A model generated the notes under the pieces. That model was not told the DNA's origin. It saw nothing but the letters and a program-made list of their open reading frames with translations, and did no database searches. The translations under genes and the position numbers were made by a program. Below, one piece after another: positions 1-7,832 of a stretch of DNA of 18,646 nucleotides. Position 1 is the first letter of the stretch, and every line of letters starts with the position of its first letter. This DNA is from Flavobacteriales bacterium (GTDB taxonomy: Bacteria; Bacteroidota; Bacteroidia; NORP154), in assembly GCA_012965625.1 (NCBI GenBank), contig DTSC01000105.1, positions 1-18,646 of the forward strand. The letters are read 5' to 3'.

Positions 1-1
1 A

Positions 2-463
2 AGTGATTTAGTGGTAATTGATGTATCTGATCCCACTCAACCCGATTCATGTAATTTTTATGGAGGCGGATCAAATAGCATTGCGACTTGGGGAGTTAAC
101 TCATATCAAAATAAAATCTTCCTATCTTACATCTGTGCTTTGGTTCCTTTTTCTTCTAATTGGACAGGTGTGAAAATTTTGACATTCACTCCATGTTCAG
201 CTAACAGTATTGAGGAAAAAGTCAATAATAGATTCTCAATTTCCCCTAACCCTGCTCAAAATTCAATTACACTTAATTCTGAAAACTGGGTTAATAAAAG
301 TGATGCCAAAGTAAATATTACAAACATAATGGGGGAAATATTAATCCAAAGTTCGCTATTGTCTAGTTCTACTTCGATTGATATTAGTTCTATACCACAA
401 GGTTTATACATGGTTCAAATAGAAAATGGGACTAATTATGTTCAGAAGTTTATCAAACAATAA
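2..463 (+). CDS. T9SS-sorted secreted protein, 3' end only (LVIVD-type repeat)
   Basis: The reading frame is open from base 2 with no stop, so the gene starts outside the window; the GTG at base 11 is almost certainly internal. The first visible residues, SDLVVIDVSDPTQP, match the LVIVD repeat seen in secreted beta-propeller-like proteins. From about base 230 the protein shows a typical T9SS type A sorting domain: FSISPNPAQNSI, then the NITNIMGEIL strand, then SIPQGLYMVQIENG and a C-terminus ending VQKFIKQ. In this family the domain directs export across the outer membrane by the type IX system and is removed at the surface. The cargo function cannot be judged because the N-terminal part is missing. 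Sorting domain call is firm; LVIVD call is moderate. Confidence 0.85.
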   Translation, partial: SDLVVIDVSDPTQPDSCNFYGGGSNSIATWGVNSYQNKIFLSYICALVPFSSNWTGVKILTFTPCSANSIEEKVNNRFSISPNPAQNSITLNSENWVNKSDAKVNITNIMGEILIQSSLLSSSTSIDISSIPQGLYMVQIENGTNYVQKFIKQ

Positions 464-720
464 CATTTGCTAACAATATGCAAAAAGCATTAAAACAACT
501 TTTTACACTAACCGTTAATCACATTTTCAAAAATAAATTTTCACCTTTATTGAAGGATTAATTTGGCGATGATTTCCAATTCATTGAATCGAGGATATCC
601 GATCTGTTTGCACTCCCCCCCTCACCAAGGCCGAGGACCACGGTATTCTCTCCGTCCAAACAAAATACAAAGGGCCTATCTGTAGCCGAAAGGGTTGCTC
701 AGAATTTGAATCGCTAATCG
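464..720. other. Intergenic gap between convergent genes, with GC-richer remnant patch
   Basis: This gap lies between the end of the T9SS cargo gene and the end of RNase R. The first half is AT-rich and holds only a weak 4-bp hairpin (ATGC, AAAAA, GCAT, about 478-490) and a T-run near 499, not a convincing terminator. From about 600 to 700 the sequence is clearly richer in G and C. One frame is open for 51 codons (562-714), ending at TAA 715-717, but it has no usable start codon. It may be a decayed gene or repeat fragment. I do not recognise its source. Confidence 0.4.
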
Positions 721-2910
721 TCAATTAATCAATACAAGGTTAAGCTGCTTCTTTAAAAGATCAACACTATTTATAAGCACAGAAACAGGGTCACCAAGGG
801 TGTATTTTTGGTGGTATCTCTTGCCTTTCAGGCAATAATTATCCTGGTCATAGAAATAATGATCATCGTCCAGATCACTTATTCTTACCAATCCTTCGCA
901 TTTATTGTCAGTCAACTCAACAAACAAACCAAACTCTGTAACTCCGGAAATAATTCCGTTATATTCTTTTCCGATCTTGTCTTGCATGAACTGAACTTGC
1001 TTGAATTTTACTGAATCTCTTTCGGCATGCACCGCTTTTTTCTCTTGGTTTGAGCAGTGTTTACAATATTCTTCCAGCTGGTTTGTCATCATTACATTGG
1101 GCTTTTCATCTGCAAGGTAAATGGCAAATAAGCGATGAACCAATAAATCCGGATATCTTCGGATTGGTGATGTGAAATGGGAATAATACTTAAACCCCAA
1201 ACCGTAATGGCCAATATTTGCAGATGTATAAATTGCTTTTGACATCGTTCTTATAGCAATAGTTTCTATTACATTTTGTTCAGGCTTTCCTTTAACTTCG
1301 TTAAGAAGCTTATTGATAGAAAAGGCGATGTCTTTCGGTGTTCCCAGCCTGAGCTCGTAACCAAAGGTTTTAAGAAACATATTAAATTGCTTGAGCTTTT
1401 CAGCATCCGGAGTATCATGTACCCTGTAAACAAAGGGACGAACCTGTTTTTTGCTGGCGTTGTTTCCGGTTTTTCCAATGAATTCAGCAACCCTGCGATT
1501 GGCAAGCAGCATAAACTCTTCAATCAAGCGGTTTGAGTCCATTACTTCTTTGGGGATAACCCTGAGCGGATTCCCTTTTTCATCCAGGTCAAACTTTACC
1601 TCAATTCTTTCAAAACCAATAGCACCCTCTAGAAAACGATTTTTTCTCATTCGTACTGCAATTTTATTAAGGAGCATTATCTGTGTTTCAAACTTCTTGT
1701 TTTTATGCTTTCCTTCAATTAGTTCCTGGGCTTCACTGTAGGTGAAGCGCTGGTCAGAACAGATTATTGTTCTCCCAAACCACTCGTTAATTATTCCTCC
1801 CTTTTCAGTCATTTCAAACACTGCAGAAAAACAAAGCTTTTCTTCGTTTGGCCTAAGTGAACATATAAGGTTAGATAATTTTTCAGGAAGCATAGGGATT
1901 ACCCTGTCAACCAAATATATTGAGGTCCCCCTATCAAAGGCCTCTTTATCAATTTCTGAACCTGGCTGTACGTAATGAGAAACGTCAGCAATATGAACAC
2001 CGATTTCCCAGTTTCCGGCCCTGTTTTTTTCTATTGATAAAGCATCATCAAAATCCTTCGCATCTTTTGGATCTATGGTAAACGTGGTAACCTTTCTAAA
2101 ATCTCGTCTTCTTGAGATTTCTTCATCGCTGATCTTTATTGGTATCTTATCAGCAAGCTTTGCAATATGTTCCGGAAAAGAAGATGGTAAATCCAGCTCG
2201 GAAAGAATGGCATTTATCTCCGTATCATTATCACCAGGAACACCGAGCACTTCAATAATTTCACCAAAAGGGTTTGCTGTGCTTTTAGGCCAATCGGTTA
2301 TTTTTCCAATGGCCTTCATCCCATTTTTTCCGCCATTTAGCTTATTGATTGGAATAAAAAGGTCTATATGGATCTTGGGATTATCAATAATCAGAAATGC
2401 AAAATCTTTTTGGACTTCCAGCCGCCCAACAAAATTGGTTTTATGGCGCTCGATGATTTTTATAATTCTGCCATTAATTTTTTCTGATCCACCTCTTCTA
2501 TGCTTGTTGGTAGTACGTTTAATTACACTTACTGAGACAAGATCATTATGAAGTGCGTTCAATGTGTTTTTCGGGGCGATATAAATATCGGTTTTGCTGT
2601 CTTTGGATATAATGAATGCAGCCCCCCTTGTAGTCATATCCACTGTACCCTCAATCAGTACATTGGTTTCTTTTATTGCCTTTTCTTTTAGCTTGAATTT
2701 CCCCCTGTCAATTTCTTTTATGATACTCTTCTTTACTAATTCCTGAAGAATAGCTGCAGTAGCCTTCTTGTCAAAACTAGTATTGACACCGATTCTTTTT
2801 GATATTTGTTTGTGGTTAAAGGACTTTTTTGGATATTTGTTAAAGACCTTGATAATTTTTGGAATTAATCTTTTGTCTGAATTACCGGCCTGGTCTTTGT
2901 GCTTAACCAT
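721..2910 (-). CDS. rnr: Ribonuclease R (3'-5' exoribonuclease, RNB family)
   Basis: A processive, Mg-dependent 3'-5' exoribonuclease of the cytoplasm that degrades structured RNA in mRNA and rRNA turnover. The 729 residues follow the RNase R order: an N-terminal winged-helix-like region (about 15-80), cold-shock domains (about 85-225), the RNB catalytic domain (about 265-600) and a C-terminal S1 domain (about 647-729). The active-site motif TIDPKDAKDFDDA carries D280, D286, D288 and D289, and SPIRRYPDLLVHR carries the conserved arginines near 584-585. The S1 domain begins near GIISGVTEFGLFVEL. It is shorter than the E. coli enzyme, mainly by lacking a long basic tail after S1. The ATG follows an in-frame TAA closely upstream, which fixes the start; no Shine-Dalgarno is visible. 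It is divergent from the repeat lipoprotein. Function is very secure. Confidence 0.97.
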   Translation of the reverse strand: MVKHKDQAGNSDKRLIPKIIKVFNKYPKKSFNHKQISKRIGVNTSFDKKATAAILQELVKKSIIKEIDRGKFKLKEKAIKETNVLIEGTVDMTTRGAAFIISKDSKTDIYIAPKNTLNALHNDLVSVSVIKRTTNKHRRGGSEKINGRIIKIIERHKTNFVGRLEVQKDFAFLIIDNPKIHIDLFIPINKLNGGKNGMKAIGKITDWPKSTANPFGEIIEVLGVPGDNDTEINAILSELDLPSSFPEHIAKLADKIPIKISDEEISRRRDFRKVTTFTIDPKDAKDFDDALSIEKNRAGNWEIGVHIADVSHYVQPGSEIDKEAFDRGTSIYLVDRVIPMLPEKLSNLICSLRPNEEKLCFSAVFEMTEKGGIINEWFGRTIICSDQRFTYSEAQELIEGKHKNKKFETQIMLLNKIAVRMRKNRFLEGAIGFERIEVKFDLDEKGNPLRVIPKEVMDSNRLIEEFMLLANRRVAEFIGKTGNNASKKQVRPFVYRVHDTPDAEKLKQFNMFLKTFGYELRLGTPKDIAFSINKLLNEVKGKPEQNVIETIAIRTMSKAIYTSANIGHYGLGFKYYSHFTSPIRRYPDLLVHRLFAIYLADEKPNVMMTNQLEEYCKHCSNQEKKAVHAERDSVKFKQVQFMQDKIGKEYNGIISGVTEFGLFVELTDNKCEGLVRISDLDDDHYFYDQDNYCLKGKRYHQKYTLGDPVSVLINSVDLLKKQLNLVLIN

Positions 2911-2940
2911 TTAAGGATTGTTGATGTTCATATTTAGGAC

Positions 2941-2962
2941 TCTATAGAGATAATTCTATAGA
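2941..2962. promoter_or_regulatory. Two copies of palindrome TCTATAGA, 14 bp apart, in divergent promoter region
   Basis: TCTATAGA at 2941-2948 and again at 2955-2962, separated by GATAAT. Each copy is its own reverse complement, so the pair is both a direct and an inverted repeat. It lies in the 140-base gap between RNase R and the repeat lipoprotein, 31 bases upstream of the rnr start. This geometry suits a dimeric regulator, but no regulator is identified and short AT-rich palindromes can arise by chance. Confidence 0.4.
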
Positions 2963-3050
2963 CTAATGTCAAAATTGCTTAAATTATGGAACATAATACA
3001 TGAATTCGAGTTTTTTTATAAACAGACATAATATAATAGGAAGTTCATCC

Positions 3051-5231
3051 ATGGGGATTAAATTTCATAAAGGGATATATTATATAACGTTCATTGGTAT
3101 TTTAGCGCTAATGGGCTGCTTTAGTAACAAGCAGGCTTCTAAAACCAGCAGTGTTCATAGTGAAGAAAATAATAAATTCTCAGGAAATGCACCAAATCAC
3201 ACAGGCGTTTTGGGACCTTCCGAAGTGGGGTTTTCAGGGAATAAAAGAAAGATTAATTCACAGCCACAGGAAGACGCATTTAAATCGTCAAAAAAACCAA
3301 AAGGCAAATCAGAATCTAGCGGAAGCTTCAGTGCCCTAAAAACAGAGAATCGCACTTCCGCAAATCAAAAAGATGCCTTTAAAGAAAAGGGCAAAGAGGT
3401 CTCAAAACAAGATGGTCCTAATTCTTTTTCTTCAAATTATAAATCCCAAATTAACAATAATACAGATGATGCATTTAGCTCCAAGGACAAGCCCATCAAT
3501 ACCGACCAGCCAAATGATTACTTTGCCTCTAAAACCAAGCCTATAAAAACTAACCAGCCCAAAGACCATTTTGCCACCAAGGTGAAGCCGATTAATACGG
3601 ACCAGCCCAAAGATCACTTTGCTACTAAGATCAAGCCCATCAATACGAATCAGCCCAATGATTACTTTGCCTCTAAAACCAAGCCTATAAAAACTAACCA
3701 GCCCAAAGATCACTTTGCCACCAAGGTGAAGCCCATCAATACCGACCAGCCAAATGATTACTTTGCCTCTAAAACCAAGCCTATAAAAACTAACCAGCCC
3801 AAGGATCACTTTGCCACCAAGGTGAAGCCTATCAATACTGATCAGCCCAAGGATCATTTTGCCACCAAGGTGAAGCCTATCAATACTGATCAGCCCAAGG
3901 ATCATTTTGCCACCAAGATCAAGCCCATCAATACCGACCAGCCTAAGGATCACTTTGCCACCAAGGTGAAGCCTATCAATACTGATCAGCCCAAGGACCA
4001 CTTTGCCACTAAGATCAAGCCCATCAATACGGACCAGCCCAAGGATCACTTTGCCACCAAGGTGAAGCCTATCAATACGGATCAGCCCAAGGATCACTTT
4101 GCTGCCAAGGTGAAGCCCATCAATACCGACCAGCCCAAGGATCACTTTGCCACTAAGATCAAGCCCATCAATACGGACCAGCCTAAGGACCACTTTGCCA
4201 CCAAGGTGAAGCCTATCAATACCGACCAGCCCAAGGATCACTTTGCCACTAAGATCAAGCCCATCAATACGGACCAGCCTAAGGACCACTTTGCCACTAA
4301 GATTAAAAAAGAAGATAAGCCCATGTATTCCTATAATGAGAAGAAGCGCCAAGTTATCCCTAATACTGGCATATTGAGCAAACAACCAAAAGAGGAAGGG
4401 AATGCATTTGCTTCTGAGGATAAAGCTATTAATACGGACCAAACAAATGATTACTTTACCACCAAGGTCAAGAAAGAAGATAAGCCTATGTACGCGTATA
4501 ATAAAAAGAAGCGGCAGGTTACCCCTAATACCGGCATACTAGGCAAGCAGCCAAAAGAAGAAGAAGGGGCTTTCAGCACCAAGGTCAAGAAAGAAGACAA
4601 GCCTATGTATGCCTATAATGATTATGAGCGCCAGGTTAAAACGGTTTACCCTTTACTGGGAAAGCCAAAAGAAGAAGAGGGGGCTTTCAGCACCAAGGTT
4701 AAGAAAGAGGACAAGCCTATGTATGCCTATAATGAGAAGAAGCGCCAGGTTACCACTAATACTGGCATACTAGGCAAGCAGCCAAAAGAGGAAGAGGGGG
4801 CTTTCAGCACGAAGGTCAAGAAAGATGACAAGCCTATGTATGCCTATAATGAGAAGCAGCGAGAGGTTAGAGAAAATACCGGCATATTGAGCAAGCAGCC
4901 AAAAGAGGAAAAAGGGGAGTTTTCTGTAAAAGTAGAGGACAAAGAAGGTCCAATGTATGAATATGATGAGAAAAAACGAGAGATTAGAGAAAACACAGGC
5001 TTGTTTGGAAGTAAGAAAGAACCAAACATGAAGGATACATTTGCGGTAAAAGGAAATGAAAAACAACGGCCAAAACAAAAATACAATAGCAAGAATGGCC
5101 AGCTCAAAAAGAACAAGGGCTTTTATAATCTGTTTGGGTTATTGAAAGACAAGGAAAGAGATAGAGCCAAAGACAAAACAAACAAAAAGAAAAAGAAAGA
5201 ACTTGATTTATTTGGCCGCCCCATGTTTTAG
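3051..5231 (+). CDS. Lysine-rich tandem-repeat lipoprotein, unknown function
   Basis: Not recognised as a characterised family. I chose the ATG at 3051 because AGGAAG (3038-3043) sits 7 bases upstream and the product then starts with a compact lipoprotein signal, MGIKFHK, a hydrophobic stretch and the lipobox LALMGC; the upstream in-frame ATG at 3000 would add 17 polar residues. The mature protein should be lipid-anchored, probably in the outer membrane. Almost all of it is repeat: diverged 16-residue periods marked by a phenylalanine, then 17 contiguous units of consensus KPINTDQPKDHFATKV, then about six longer units (38-39 residues in the best four) with DKPMYAYN, an NTGILG-like core and EEEGAF. 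The tail is strongly basic and ends LFGRPMF. No catalytic domain is visible. A structural, spacer or polymer-binding surface role is possible but unproven. It appears monocistronic. Confidence 0.85.
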   Translation: MGIKFHKGIYYITFIGILALMGCFSNKQASKTSSVHSEENNKFSGNAPNHTGVLGPSEVGFSGNKRKINSQPQEDAFKSSKKPKGKSESSGSFSALKTENRTSANQKDAFKEKGKEVSKQDGPNSFSSNYKSQINNNTDDAFSSKDKPINTDQPNDYFASKTKPIKTNQPKDHFATKVKPINTDQPKDHFATKIKPINTNQPNDYFASKTKPIKTNQPKDHFATKVKPINTDQPNDYFASKTKPIKTNQPKDHFATKVKPINTDQPKDHFATKVKPINTDQPKDHFATKIKPINTDQPKDHFATKVKPINTDQPKDHFATKIKPINTDQPKDHFATKVKPINTDQPKDHFAAKVKPINTDQPKDHFATKIKPINTDQPKDHFATKVKPINTDQPKDHFATKIKPINTDQPKDHFATKIKKEDKPMYSYNEKKRQVIPNTGILSKQPKEEGNAFASEDKAINTDQTNDYFTTKVKKEDKPMYAYNKKKRQVTPNTGILGKQPKEEEGAFSTKVKKEDKPMYAYNDYERQVKTVYPLLGKPKEEEGAFSTKVKKEDKPMYAYNEKKRQVTTNTGILGKQPKEEEGAFSTKVKKDDKPMYAYNEKQREVRENTGILSKQPKEEKGEFSVKVEDKEGPMYEYDEKKREIRENTGLFGSKKEPNMKDTFAVKGNEKQRPKQKYNSKNGQLKKNKGFYNLFGLLKDKERDRAKDKTNKKKKKELDLFGRPMF
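3489..4304 (+). repeat. 17 tandem 48-bp units encoding KPINTDQPKDHFATKV
   Basis: Seventeen head-to-tail 48-bp units with no spacers fill exactly 816 bases in frame. Units 1-7 (3489-3824) are mixed: units 1, 4 and 6 carry NDYFASKT and each is followed by a KPIKTNQ variant (2, 5, 7), making a 96-bp composite. Units 8-17 (3825-4304) are near-identical and mostly alternate between KV and KI at the last position (GTG against ATC). This pattern fits amplification in blocks of one or two units by unequal exchange or slippage. Copy number probably varies between strains. Confidence 0.95.
4305..5050 (+). repeat. Second repeat series, 38-39-residue units in the lipoprotein
   Basis: Units begin KKEDKPMY and contain a YN dipeptide, a basic KKRQV patch, NTGILG, a KQPKEE stretch and an F followed by TKV. 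The first copy starts at 4305 and is extended by one degenerate 16-residue unit (KAINTDQTNDYFTTKV, 4422-4469). Clear copies follow at 4470-4586, 4587-4700, 4701-4817 and 4818-4934 (117, 114, 117 and 117 bases). A diverged copy starts at 4935 and fades out. The shared F-x-x-K ending links this series to the 48-bp repeats. Confidence 0.85.
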
Positions 5232-5383
5232 GCTTTCACGCAGATGTTTTTTAACGTTCATCCCCTTAAGTTTTAGAAATTTTGTTTTTGTGAAATAGCA
5301 GGATTATTTGAGGTATATTTTATGTTTTGTTATATTTGTTCCATACCATAACACTCTTCACAATCATATTTAATTGCTGTTAA
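5232..5383. other. Intergenic region before the T9SS cargo operon
   Basis: An AT-rich 152-base gap. No convincing terminator hairpin follows the lipoprotein gene. The distal half holds the promoter candidate listed separately. Confidence 0.5.
5307..5338 (+). promoter_or_regulatory. Candidate Bacteroidota promoter for the 5384-11287 operon
   Basis: TTTG at 5307-5310 and TATATTTG at 5331-5338, separated by 20 bases. This agrees with the Bacteroidota housekeeping pattern TTTG at -33 and TAnnTTTG at -7. Transcription would start near 5344, leaving a leader of about 40 bases before the ATG at 5384. Confidence 0.6.
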
Positions 5384-7819
5384 ATGAATAAATCCATCAA
5401 TCTATTAGTTGCATTTATTCTTTTATCATTTTTCGGAAATGCACAAACGACGTTTCAGAATTACTATGATCGGGACTTGTTGTCGACCAGCTACTTTTAT
5501 GAATTTGGGCAAGGTGTTGCAGAAACAACGGATGGAGGTTTTATAGTTGTGGGAAACACGAATCTTGGATTTGGACCAGATGATGTGTATGCGGTTCGAA
5601 TGGATTCTGAAGGAGATACGTTGTGGGTACGGGTATATGGTGAATTGTCTAAAAAGGAGTATGCACGCGCTGTTGTGGAAACGATTGATGGAGGTTTTGT
5701 ATTGGTTGGGGAATCCAGAGCAGGATCTTCGACATATGGTGGTTTCATAATGAAAACAGATAGTTTGGGCACTTTGTTGTGGTCAAAAACTACTACTTCT
5801 AATTACGAAATGCTTAATGATGTTATTGAAATGACAGATGGTAGTCTTATAGTTGCTGGTCGTACCCAGCTATTTGGAGCAGGGGGTGCTGATATAGCCA
5901 TTATCAAATTAAGCAGTGCTGGATTGGTGCTGTGGTCTAAAGCGATAGGGGGCTCGGGCGATGAATATGCGAATGCCATAGAGAATACCAGCGATGGAGG
6001 TTTTGTAATTGCTGGTAATGACGGCACATATAGTTGGGGTGGGTTTGGAGTAGTGAAATTCGACGTGAATGGCGATACATTGTGGTCTCGCGGTTACCGG
6101 GTGCAAGTGTCTAATTATGAAGGATTAGAAATAGATCAAACTAGTGATGGTGGTTATATTGTATCAGGTACTACTTACGGTGGGACAATCGGCGGATTGG
6201 ACATGGTAATGCTGAAAATATCCTCAACAGGCGTGGTAGAATGGTCCAGAGATTATGGGTCTGTGGGTACAGATCAATATGGAGGCGCTGTGCAGACTTC
6301 GGACGGTGGTTATTTGCTAGGTGGTGTAGCTCCAATAAATGGTGCTTCAATTGGAGATATGGTCATGATTAAAACTGATGGTAATGGTGTAATAAGTTGG
6401 TCAAAGGGCTATTCCGCAGAGTATGGTTCTTATGCTTTTTCAATTAACCCACGTTTTCAGGTAATGGAGTCTAGCGATGGAGCCTACGTTCTGGTTGGCG
6501 GCTGCACCAATAATTTCTGGAATACCATCAGCAATTCAAATAGTTATGATCTTATTATTACCAAAGCGGACACTCTTGGGAATGTGCCTCAAGGCTGTTT
6601 CAAGAATGCAGGTCTTATATCCTCGGTTGTCACCTACACAGAATTTATGGCACCTTATTCGGTAGTTGCATCTACTCCTTCATTAACAAGTGCAACGTTT
6701 TCTGAAAGCAATACTGCTGGAAACTATAGTCACACAGGTTTACGAATGGATTTTGTTACTACAGGAGTTTCTTGTGGATTGTGTGATGGAACTGCACTTG
6801 TTGATTTGTGTGATACCATTGTAGGTACCGTATGTAGTGGTGCAGAGCCCTATACTTACTTGTGGGATGTTAACGCTGGAAGTCAAACTTCTGCTAGTGC
6901 AACTGGATTGTGTTCTGGTGGTTATACAATTACAGTAACAGATTTTATTGGGTGTACGGGTGTTGGTACAACGGCGGTAAGCTCAGCAGCCTTGCCCCAG
7001 GAAATTTGTTTGGTAACAGTAGACTCAGCAGCTACCAAAAATGTGGTGGTATGGGAAAAACCAGTTACAACTGCCATTGATAGTTTTAGAATTTATCGCG
7101 ACATTGTTGGTGTTTATACTCATATTGGAAGTGTTGCTTATGCTGACTTAAGCGAATTTGTTGATTTCACCAATGGTGTTAATCCACAGACGACTTCTTA
7201 TCGGTATAAAATTTCAACAATTGATACATGTGGAAATGAAAGTGCTTTGAGTGCATACCATGAAACAATACACCTAACATTAAATGGCTCTAATTTAATC
7301 TGGGATAATTATGAAGGTTTTCCGTTTTTTTATTATCGGATCCTTCGGGATACTATAGGACTTGGAGGTTTTACGAAAATTGACTCGGTTACAAATAACA
7401 ATTTTACCTTTACGGACCCAAATCCCTCTCTCAACTACAATAATTATAAGATAGAGATTGTTCATCCTGATGGATGTACTGCAGAAAAAACAAAGAATTA
7501 CAACTCTTCAAAATCTAATACATCATTTGCAATTGGGACAGGGATAAATGCGAAAAACAAAAAAACAGCAAAGGCTTTTTTATTGGTATCTCCAAATCCA
7601 TTTACTGAATTTACAAATATTTCTTATGAAACAAGCACTAATGGACCTGTACAATTTGAAATATATGATCTGATGGGAAAAAAAGTTTGGTCTTATAAAG
7701 GTATTGCAAAGGCTGGTCGACATTCAATGATTTGGAAACCAGATGCTTCTGGTTTGTATTTTATAGATGCCTTGATGGATAGCCGCCATTTTACAGAAAA
7801 AATCATCAAAATAAAATAG
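5384..7819 (+). CDS. T9SS-secreted protein with seven propeller-like repeats and SprB-like segment
   Basis: An 811-residue exported protein. A Sec signal peptide (about 1-20, ending FFGNAQ) is followed by seven repeats with the core DGG(F/Y)xxxG at about residues 50, 102, 151, 203, 254, 306 and 364, each trailed by a D-x-x-G-x-x-x-W-type segment (for example DSEGDTLW). Seven repeats about 50 residues apart suggest a seven-bladed beta-propeller. Residues about 464-535 are rich in cysteine and resemble an SprB repeat (PYTYLWDVNAGSQT, then GGYTITVTD). Residues about 540-700 look like paired fibronectin-III-type domains. The C-terminus is a clear type A sorting domain (LLVSPNPFTEF, then IYDLMGKKVW and SGLYFIDALM, ending KIIKIK). 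The substrate or partner is unknown; a surface adhesive or scaffold role is an inference. It is first in a probable operon, 13 bases before the next gene. Confidence 0.9.
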   Translation: MNKSINLLVAFILLSFFGNAQTTFQNYYDRDLLSTSYFYEFGQGVAETTDGGFIVVGNTNLGFGPDDVYAVRMDSEGDTLWVRVYGELSKKEYARAVVETIDGGFVLVGESRAGSSTYGGFIMKTDSLGTLLWSKTTTSNYEMLNDVIEMTDGSLIVAGRTQLFGAGGADIAIIKLSSAGLVLWSKAIGGSGDEYANAIENTSDGGFVIAGNDGTYSWGGFGVVKFDVNGDTLWSRGYRVQVSNYEGLEIDQTSDGGYIVSGTTYGGTIGGLDMVMLKISSTGVVEWSRDYGSVGTDQYGGAVQTSDGGYLLGGVAPINGASIGDMVMIKTDGNGVISWSKGYSAEYGSYAFSINPRFQVMESSDGAYVLVGGCTNNFWNTISNSNSYDLIITKADTLGNVPQGCFKNAGLISSVVTYTEFMAPYSVVASTPSLTSATFSESNTAGNYSHTGLRMDFVTTGVSCGLCDGTALVDLCDTIVGTVCSGAEPYTYLWDVNAGSQTSASATGLCSGGYTITVTDFIGCTGVGTTAVSSAALPQEICLVTVDSAATKNVVVWEKPVTTAIDSFRIYRDIVGVYTHIGSVAYADLSEFVDFTNGVNPQTTSYRYKISTIDTCGNESALSAYHETIHLTLNGSNLIWDNYEGFPFFYYRILRDTIGLGGFTKIDSVTNNNFTFTDPNPSLNYNNYKIEIVHPDGCTAEKTKNYNSSKSNTSFAIGTGINAKNKKTAKAFLLVSPNPFTEFTNISYETSTNGPVQFEIYDLMGKKVWSYKGIAKAGRHSMIWKPDASGLYFIDALMDSRHFTEKIIKIK

Positions 7820-7832
7820 TACAGAAAGAATT

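Noticed and set aside
634..656. Bulged hairpin GGA-CGG / CCG-TCC as an rnr terminator
   Set aside because: Six pairs with a 3-base bulge, no T-run on the minus strand and a distance of 65 bases or more from the stop make it unconvincing.
688..718. TTTGAATC near the rnr 3' end considered as a tRNA T-loop
   Set aside because: The flanking bases do not form a T-stem, and no anticodon arm or acceptor stem could be found.
2075..2551. A 158-codon plus-strand open frame opposite RNase R
   Set aside because: It lies wholly antisense to a well-conserved enzyme and its translation has no recognisable domain.
3489..4304. Regular direct repeats considered as a CRISPR array
   Set aside because: The 48-bp units abut with no unique spacers and encode an in-frame peptide repeat; no cas genes are nearby.
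3432..4442. A 336-codon open frame on the minus strand opposite the lipoprotein
   Set aside because: It is a by-product of the 48-bp repeat, whose length is a multiple of three and whose antisense frame has no stop. The product is a low-complexity hydrophobic repeat with no start signal, inside a convincing lipoprotein gene.
4770..5116. Hydrophobic minus-strand frames opposite the lipoprotein tail
   Set aside because: Lysine codons (AAA, AAG) read antisense give Phe and Leu, which explains the apparent membrane-like sequence.
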